A DNA stretch of 64,000 nt from an uncultured Pseudomonas sp. (lineage in GTDB: Bacteria > Pseudomonadota > Gammaproteobacteria > Pseudomonadales > Pseudomonadaceae): contig NZ_CAMPHI010000015.1 in assembly GCF_946885955.1 (NCBI RefSeq), forward strand, positions 40,996 through 104,995, read 5' to 3'. The translations under genes were made by a program, and so were the position numbers. Of the stretch, positions 58,684 through 64,000 are shown piece after piece. The notes beneath the pieces are model-generated. The model made no database searches, was not told the origin of the DNA, and was given only the letters and a program-made list of their open reading frames with translations. Position 1 is the stretch's first letter, and every line of letters starts with the position of its first letter.

Positions 58684-60039
58684 CTACTTCATCGCCGGTA
58701 GGCGCGCCTCACTTTTTATTTCCGACAGGGCTACGGCTTCGGCCGGTACCACTACCTGTTGCTGACGGAGCAGATCGCCCATGGCTGCCGAGACTCGGTA
58801 CATGGAAAACTCTTCGGTGTAGCGCACATCGGTATAGCGGCGATTGGCGGTGAACAGTTCGTTTTCGCTGTCGAGCAGGTCGAGCAGAGTGCGTTGCCCC
58901 AGGCTGAACTGCTGTTGGTAGGCTTCGCGAACTTTTGCCGTGTATTCGGCATAGTCACGGGCTTTGGGCGTTTGCAGGCGGGCGTTTTCCATGGCGTTCC
59001 AGGCCAGGGAGAGGTTCTCGTTGAGCACCCGCAGCGCGTTGTTGCGAATATCCATCGATTCGTTGATCTGATGGGCGGTGGACTGCAGGCGGGCCTTGTC
59101 GCGCATGCCGTTGAACAGGTTGTAGTTCATCACCACTGCGGCACGCCAACTGTTGTTATGGCCTTGGTCACCTTGGGTATCGTTGTCGGCGCTGGTGGCC
59201 AGCTCCAGGTCCAGCCGCGGATAGAATGGTGCTTTGGCGACTTCGTACTGCTTCTCGGCGGCATTCACGTCGGCTTGGGCCGACTTCAGGAAGGGGTTGT
59301 TGTCCATCACCATCTGGCGTGCGACGTCCAGCTCCGCGGGCACAGCGCCTTTGATCGTCGATGGCGAAACCAGCTCATCGGCGACTCGGCCGGTGGCGCT
59401 GAAGAAATTGGCCTCGGCGTCGGCCAGGTTGACCTTTTCGGTGTAGTAGTTGTTCTCAGCCAGGGCCAGGCGCGCGCTGGATTGGTCGAAGTCGGCGGTG
59501 CTGCCCACGCCTTGGCGGCTGCGCAGATCGATTTGGTCGTTGATGCGTTGGTGGGCGAGTAGATTGTTCTTCGCCAGGGCGACCATTTCGCGGCGTTTCA
59601 ATACATCCAGATAGACCTCGACAGTACGCAGTGCCAGGCTTTCAGAGGTGCCGAGCACGCGGTAGGCGCGCGAATTCACTACCGCTTCGGTGCGCGCGAC
59701 TTCGTTGGGTGTGTTGAAGCCGTCAAAGAGCATCTGCCGCAGACGCAGCTCCGAAGTGCTGTAGGTCAGGGTTTCGGTGTTGTGATTCCCCAGGGCGCGG
59801 GTGGTAGGGCTATCGGTATTTTCGCGGCCGTAACCGACCAGTAAATCAACAGTAGGCAGATAGCCGCCCTTGGCAATCTTCACTTCTTCGTCCGAAGACA
59901 GTCGGCTATTGATCCCCGCATGGATTTCCGGATGGTTATCCAATGTGCTTTGAATGGCCTCTGATAGGGTCATCGCCTGGGCGTGCGAGCACACTAGCGC
60001 CACCATCATACTGCTCCACAGCGGATTGAAAACGCGCAT
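58684..60039 (-). CDS. lapE: TolC-like outer-membrane channel LapE
   Basis: 451 residues with signal peptide MRVFNPLWSSMMVALVCSHA, then the two helical-repeat halves of OEP/TolC proteins (MTLSEAIQSTLDNHPEIHAGINSRLSSDEEVKIAKGGYLPTVDLLVGYG; FLKSAQADVNAAEKQYEVAKAPFYPRLDLEL). Forms the outer-membrane conduit of the LapEBC secretion system; in LapA systems the adhesin's retention module sits in this channel until LapG cuts it. First gene of the lapE-lapB-lapC operon; divergent from the giant adhesin gene. Confidence 0.92.
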   Translation of the reverse strand: MRVFNPLWSSMMVALVCSHAQAMTLSEAIQSTLDNHPEIHAGINSRLSSDEEVKIAKGGYLPTVDLLVGYGRENTDSPTTRALGNHNTETLTYSTSELRLRQMLFDGFNTPNEVARTEAVVNSRAYRVLGTSESLALRTVEVYLDVLKRREMVALAKNNLLAHQRINDQIDLRSRQGVGSTADFDQSSARLALAENNYYTEKVNLADAEANFFSATGRVADELVSPSTIKGAVPAELDVARQMVMDNNPFLKSAQADVNAAEKQYEVAKAPFYPRLDLELATSADNDTQGDQGHNNSWRAAVVMNYNLFNGMRDKARLQSTAHQINESMDIRNNALRVLNENLSLAWNAMENARLQTPKARDYAEYTAKVREAYQQQFSLGQRTLLDLLDSENELFTANRRYTDVRYTEEFSMYRVSAAMGDLLRQQQVVVPAEAVALSEIKSEARLPAMK

Positions 60040-60486
60040 TTCATGAGTCTCCTACTTCATAGTTCTTTTGGCTTCGCCATTTTTTTGGCTATTTTTCAGC
60101 AGATCGTATTTGTCGCCCCTAACTTTCAAGCTAAGAACATCTTTAGTTGTAGCTTAGAAAAATTGATTACACCGGTTATGACGAAAAAATCTTATGCAAG
60201 CCGGCTGAGGTGGCACATTGTCAGTAGCAGGGAGCCACGTATTTAGAGGTATGGAGCCACGTGTGGCAAAAACGAGTGTGCGGTGCACTAAGTTAGGGCG
60301 GGGATGGTTCGGATAGAGTGGGCGGCAATTTTGGTGACATTTTTTTGTCGTATTTTCTTGGCGGATGATTAGGTGCCGTTCCACTCCACTCGGTTGTAGT
60401 TAAGCCTTGCTCAGGTTTTGAAAGGTGTGCTGACCACTTTTTCAAACATGCCGACGGCGGTCGGCAGCTGTAGTGAGGGTGGGATC
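60040..60486. promoter_or_regulatory. Divergent control region of lapE and the giant adhesin gene
   Basis: 447 bases, AT-rich toward lapE (60040-60200) and GC-richer toward the adhesin. It has a direct repeat GGAGCCACGT at 60231-60240 and 60253-60262 (22-base period) and a small CCGAC/GTCGG palindrome at 60451-60464. No certain -35/-10 pair. I found no small gene here. Likely regulators such as FleQ or Gac/Rsm cannot be decided from sequence. Confidence 0.5.
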
Positions 60487-63400
60487 ATGGCTACTTTAAT
60501 CGGTGTCGTCAGTCAGGTTGTCGGCGAAGTCTTTGCAGTAGCTGGCGACGGAACGCGTCGACCTGTGGTCGAAGGTGACCGGGTATTCGCTGGGGAGCAA
60601 ATCATCACGGGCGAAGCCGGGGCTGTCGCCATTGCCATGAGCAATGGTCAACAGCTGACACTCGGGCGCGACAGTGCGCTGCTTCTCAACGAACAACTTC
60701 TCAGTCAGGCCCCCGATGGGGATGCGCCCGCCGATCAACCCCCAAGCACAGCGCCCAGTGAATCCGATCTGACCGATGTCGAGCAGCTGCAAGCCGCGAT
60801 CGAGGCGGGCGTCGACCCGACCGTTGAAGGCGAAGCGACCGCTGCTGGTCCGGGAGCGGGTGGAGCCGGTGGTGCAGGTGGCGCGGCGGGGGGCGGTCAC
60901 TCGTTCATTCTGCTGAGCGAGGTGGGAGGCCAGTTAGACCCGACGATCGGTTTTCCCACCGAGGGCATCAGCAGCGGGCCTGAATTCCCGAATCCCGATC
61001 CTGTGGTCAGTGCCGACCAGCCCTCGATAGTCGTCGATGGTTTGCCTAACGGCGGCGAGGCCAGCAATGAGGTCGATGAAGAGGGGCTGTCGGGCGGCCT
61101 TGCCGGTGGCTCGAACGACCTCGCCGGCGAAAGCGGCAGCGTTGGCGGTTCGCTCGGTTACAGTTTTGGTCCGGATGGCGTCGGTAGTTTCACCTGGAAC
61201 GCGGGCGGCTTGCCGGCACTCACCTCAGGTGGGGTACCGCTGGTCTATAGCGTCAGCGCCGATGGCCTGACCCTCACTGCCAGCGCCGGAGGGGCGACAG
61301 TCTTCACCCTGAGCGTGACCGACCTGGCTGCGGGCACCTACCAGTTCACCCTCGTGAGCCCCCTCGATCATCCAGCCGGCGAAGGCGGCAGCGACGAGAA
61401 CGATCTCAATTTCCTCTTCAGCTACAACATCACCGACTCCAACGGCAGCATCGCAGGCGGCACCCTCGGCATCACCGTGGATGACGATAGCCCGACTATT
61501 TCCTTGTTCGAGCGAGAGCTGTCGAGCCTGGTGGTTGATGAAACTGACCTCGGTACCGATGCTACCGGCAATTTCAGCGGTGCCTTTAGCTCGGCGTTTG
61601 GCGCCGACGGTGCTGGCAATATCAGCTATGCGCTCAGCGCCACTGGTGATCCGAGCGGTCTGGTTGATGTCGCTACCGGTCAGGATATCGTCCTGGGTAT
61701 GAACGGCGGGGTGGTTGAAGGCTGGGTCGGTGGCGACTCCAGCATCGTGGCCTTTACCGTCAGCGTCGACGGCAGCGGGAATGTCACCCTCGATCAACTG
61801 CGTGCCCTGCAACATCCAGATGGGTCTAACCCGGACGACCCGGTCAGCGTAGCCGGCAGTGCCATCGCACTGACCGCGACCATTACCGATGCGGACGGCG
61901 ACCAGGCCAGCGCCAGCCTGAACCTGGGCGACTTCCTGACCTTCCATGATGACGGTCCAAGCATTTCCTTGGCCGACACTGAGCTATCCAGCCTGGTGGT
62001 CGACGAAACCAACCTGGCCGTGGACGCCACGGCGGACTTCAGTGGCGCCTTTAGCTCGGCCTTTGGTGCCGACGGTGCCGGCAACATCAGCTATGCGCTC
62101 AACGCCACCGGTGATCCGAGCGGTCTGGTCGATGTCGCTACCGGTCAAGAGATCGTCCTGGGCATGAACGGTGGGGTAGTCGAAGGCTGGGTCGGCGGCG
62201 ACTCGTCGATCGTGGCCTTTACCGTCAGCGTCGACGGCAGCGGCAACGTTACCCTCGATCAACTGCGCGCCCTGCAACATCCGGACGGCAGCGATCCGGA
62301 TGACCCGGTCAGCGTGGCCGGCAGCGCCATCGCTCTGACTGCCACCATTACCGATGCGGACGGCGATCAGGCCAGCGCCAGCCTGAATCTGGGCGACTTC
62401 CTGACCTTCCATGACGATGGCCCAAGCATCGAACTAAGCGACACTGAGCTATCCAGCCTGGTGGTCGACGAAACCAACCTGGCCGTGGATGCCACTGCCG
62501 ACTTCAGTGGCGCCTTTAGCTCGGCCTTTGGCGCCGACGGTGCTGGCAATATCAGCTATGCCCTGAGCGCCACTGGTGATCCGAGCGGTCTGGTCGATGT
62601 CGCCACCGGCCAGGATATCGTCCTCGGCATGAACGGCGGTGTGGTCGAAGGCTGGGTCGGTGGCGACTCCAGCATCGTGGCCTTTACCGTCAGCGTTGAT
62701 GGCAGCGGCAACGTCACCCTCGACCAACTGCGCGCCCTGCAGCACCCAGATGGTTCTAACCCGGACGACCCGGTCAGCGTGGCCGGCAGTGCCATCGCCC
62801 TCACCGCGACCATTACCGATGCGGACGGCGACCAAGCCAGCGCCAGCCTGAGCCTGGGCGACTTCCTGACTTTCCATGACGATGGCCCAAGCATCGAACT
62901 AAGCGACACTGAGCTATCCAGCCTGGTGGTCGACGAAACCAACCTGGCCGTGGATGCCACTGCCGACTTCAGTGGCGCCTTTAGCTCGGCTTTCGGCGCC
63001 GACGGTGCTGGCTATATCAGCTATGCGCTTAGCGCCACTGGCGATCCAAGTGGTTTAGTGGATGTCGCTACCGGCCAGGATATCGTCTTCGGCATGAACG
63101 GCGGTGTGGTGGAAGGCTGGGTCGGCGGTGATTCGTCCATCGTGGCCTTTACCGTCAGCGTTGATGGCAGCGGTAACGTCACCCTCGACCAACTGCGCGC
63201 CCTGCAACATCCAGATGGTTCTAACCCGGATGATCCGGTCAGCGTAGCCGGCAGTGCCATCGCCCTGACCGCGACCATCACTGATGCGGACGGCGACCAA
63301 GCCAGCGCCAGCCTGAACCTGGGCGGCTTCCTGACTTTCCATGACGACGGCCCAAGCATTTCCTTGGCCGATACCGAACTGTCCAGCCTGGAAGTCGACG

Positions 63401-64000
63401 AAACCAATCTGGCCGTGGATGCCACGGCGGATTTCAGCGGCGCCTTTAGCTCGGCCTTTGGTGCCGACGGTGCCGGGTCGGTGAGCTATGCCCTGAGTGC
63501 CACTGGTGATCCGAGCGGTCTGGTTGATGTCGCTACCGGCCAGGATATCGTCCTCGGCATGAACGGTAGCGTGGTGGAAGGTTGGGTCGGCGGAGACTCG
63601 TCGATCGTCGCCTTTACCGTCAGCGTCGACGGCAGCGGCAACGTTACCCTCGACCAACTGCGCGCCCTGCAACACCCGGACGGCAGCAACCCGGACGATC
63701 CGGTCAGCGTAGCCAGCAGTGCCATCGCCCTGACCGCGACCATTACCGATGCGGACGGCGACCAAGCCAGCGCCAGCCTGAACCTGGGCGACTTCCTGAC
63801 CTTCCATGACGACGGTCCAAGCATTTCCTTGGCCGACACTGAGCTGTCCAGCCTGGTGGTGGATGAAACCAACCTGGCTGTGGATGCCACGGCCGACTTC
63901 AGTGGCGCCTTTAGCTCGGCCTTTGGTGCCGACGGTGCCGGCAACATCAGCTATGCGCTCAGCGCCACCGGTGATCCGAGTGGTCTGGTCGATGTGGCCA
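60487..64000 (+). CDS. lapA: Giant LapA-type repeat adhesin (5' part; continues past the window)
   Basis: At least 1171 residues; open at 64000. Retention module (1-117; IGVVSQVVGEVFAVAGDGTRRP...) ends in TAAG (118-121), the classic LapG cleavage site, then a Gly/Ala linker (124-137). One diverged domain (about 210-335, FSYNITDSNGSIAGGTLGITVDDDSP) leads into 155-residue repeats from residue 344 of the T1SS-143/DUF5801-like class. There is no Sec signal; export should use LapEBC beside it and the signal would be at the unseen C-terminus. It starts at ATG 60487 after GAGGGTGGG. Mediates surface adhesion and biofilm in related systems under c-di-GMP control. Confidence 0.9.
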   Translation, partial: MATLIGVVSQVVGEVFAVAGDGTRRPVVEGDRVFAGEQIITGEAGAVAIAMSNGQQLTLGRDSALLLNEQLLSQAPDGDAPADQPPSTAPSESDLTDVEQLQAAIEAGVDPTVEGEATAAGPGAGGAGGAGGAAGGGHSFILLSEVGGQLDPTIGFPTEGISSGPEFPNPDPVVSADQPSIVVDGLPNGGEASNEVDEEGLSGGLAGGSNDLAGESGSVGGSLGYSFGPDGVGSFTWNAGGLPALTSGGVPLVYSVSADGLTLTASAGGATVFTLSVTDLAAGTYQFTLVSPLDHPAGEGGSDENDLNFLFSYNITDSNGSIAGGTLGITVDDDSPTISLFERELSSLVVDETDLGTDATGNFSGAFSSAFGADGAGNISYALSATGDPSGLVDVATGQDIVLGMNGGVVEGWVGGDSSIVAFTVSVDGSGNVTLDQLRALQHPDGSNPDDPVSVAGSAIALTATITDADGDQASASLNLGDFLTFHDDGPSISLADTELSSLVVDETNLAVDATADFSGAFSSAFGADGAGNISYALNATGDPSGLVDVATGQEIVLGMNGGVVEGWVGGDSSIVAFTVSVDGSGNVTLDQLRALQHPDGSDPDDPVSVAGSAIALTATITDADGDQASASLNLGDFLTFHDDGPSIELSDTELSSLVVDETNLAVDATADFSGAFSSAFGADGAGNISYALSATGDPSGLVDVATGQDIVLGMNGGVVEGWVGGDSSIVAFTVSVDGSGNVTLDQLRALQHPDGSNPDDPVSVAGSAIALTATITDADGDQASASLSLGDFLTFHDDGPSIELSDTELSSLVVDETNLAVDATADFSGAFSSAFGADGAGYISYALSATGDPSGLVDVATGQDIVFGMNGGVVEGWVGGDSSIVAFTVSVDGSGNVTLDQLRALQHPDGSNPDDPVSVAGSAIALTATITDADGDQASASLNLGGFLTFHDDGPSISLADTELSSLEVDETNLAVDATADFSGAFSSAFGADGAGSVSYALSATGDPSGLVDVATGQDIVLGMNGSVVEGWVGGDSSIVAFTVSVDGSGNVTLDQLRALQHPDGSNPDDPVSVASSAIALTATITDADGDQASASLNLGDFLTFHDDGPSISLADTELSSLVVDETNLAVDATADFSGAFSSAFGADGAGNISYALSATGDPSGLVDVA
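61516..64000 (+). repeat. 465-bp tandem repeats of the giant adhesin
   Basis: Repeat units begin at 61516, 61981, 62446, 62911, 63376 and 63841 (the last cut by the window), each exactly 465 bases or 155 codons. Each unit contains ELSSLVVDET, DFSGAFSSAFGADGAG, YALSATGDPSGLVDVATGQ, VVEGWVGGDSSIVAFTVSVD and TATITDADGDQASASL. Units differ mainly at synonymous third positions, with few residue changes. The copy number beyond 64000 is unknown. Confidence 0.93.

Noticed and set aside
60043..60246. Possible 67-residue gene beside lapE
   Set aside because: It lies in the divergent promoter region, has no clear ribosome site and an unremarkable hydrophobic start.
61225..63947. Several long minus-strand open frames across the adhesin repeats
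   Set aside because: They recur with the 465-bp period, mirror the plus-strand codons of the adhesin and have no start or ribosome-site logic.

Overview
The window is high-GC, gene-dense chromosomal DNA from a Pseudomonas-type gammaproteobacterium. This rests on the FKBP lipoprotein / tRNA-Asp / tRNA-Val / rdgC / MFS-acyltransferase / azlCD / AraC / GNAT / SSS-type hybrid kinase block and the ppiA / hydrolase / LysR block, which I remember as the PA3225-PA3228 and PA3262-PA3271 neighbourhoods of P. aeruginosa, and on the YdbH-YnbE-YdbL and Lap families and many REP-type palindromes. Species cannot be fixed from the sequence alone. No CRISPR array, prophage, rRNA operon or complete insertion sequence was seen.

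Layout. 1-9.7 kb: a truncated secreted ClpP-like protein, an orphan periplasmic binding protein, a GST, a HIT protein, a divergent LysR/SDR pair, a cytoplasmic trehalase with an Na+/H+-type antiporter, and a secreted multidomain esterase. 9.9-22 kb: an FAD monooxygenase, a small lipoprotein, a TPR protein, a secreted lipin-like HAD protein, a LysE exporter, the ydbH-ynbE-ydbL envelope operon, a Sel1 protein, rmuC, a 300-bp MITE-like element and an MgtC/DUF4010 membrane protein. 22-34 kb: an MxtR-type symporter-kinase hybrid, GNAT and AraC genes, azlCD, an LplT-PlsC fusion, rdgC, two tRNAs and an FKBP lipoprotein. 34-52 kb: YkvA, a small XRE/unknown pair, Sel1, an ABC exporter, ppiA and a hydrolase, LysR, RarD, a CigR-like protein, a DEAD-box helicase, an enoyl reductase-like MDR, a second orphan binding protein, a PQQ sugar dehydrogenase, a large sulfatase-fold membrane enzyme, CvfB, tRNA-Thr and TapT.

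The most striking part is 52.7-64 kb, a Lap-type biofilm adhesin locus. One type I secretion operon (lapE-lapB-lapC, minus strand) lies between two plus-strand genes with homologous N-terminal retention modules, each with a LapG-type di-alanine cleavage site. One gene (from 60487, running off the window) is a giant adhesin with near-identical 155-residue repeats (465 bp period). The other (52700-54856) joins the same kind of retention module directly to a vWA-RTX secretion tail with no adhesive repeats, in effect a 718-residue repeat-less LapA. The c-di-GMP receptor LapD and protease LapG that would control both are not in the window.

Repeated DNA is prominent: at least nine arms of a REP-like palindrome, mostly as inverted pairs about 67-69 bp long, and two elements sharing GTTGAAAA-type inverted ends. 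A perfect Anr/FNR box and a DnaA-box inverted repeat lie in the 33.4-33.7 kb intergenic region.
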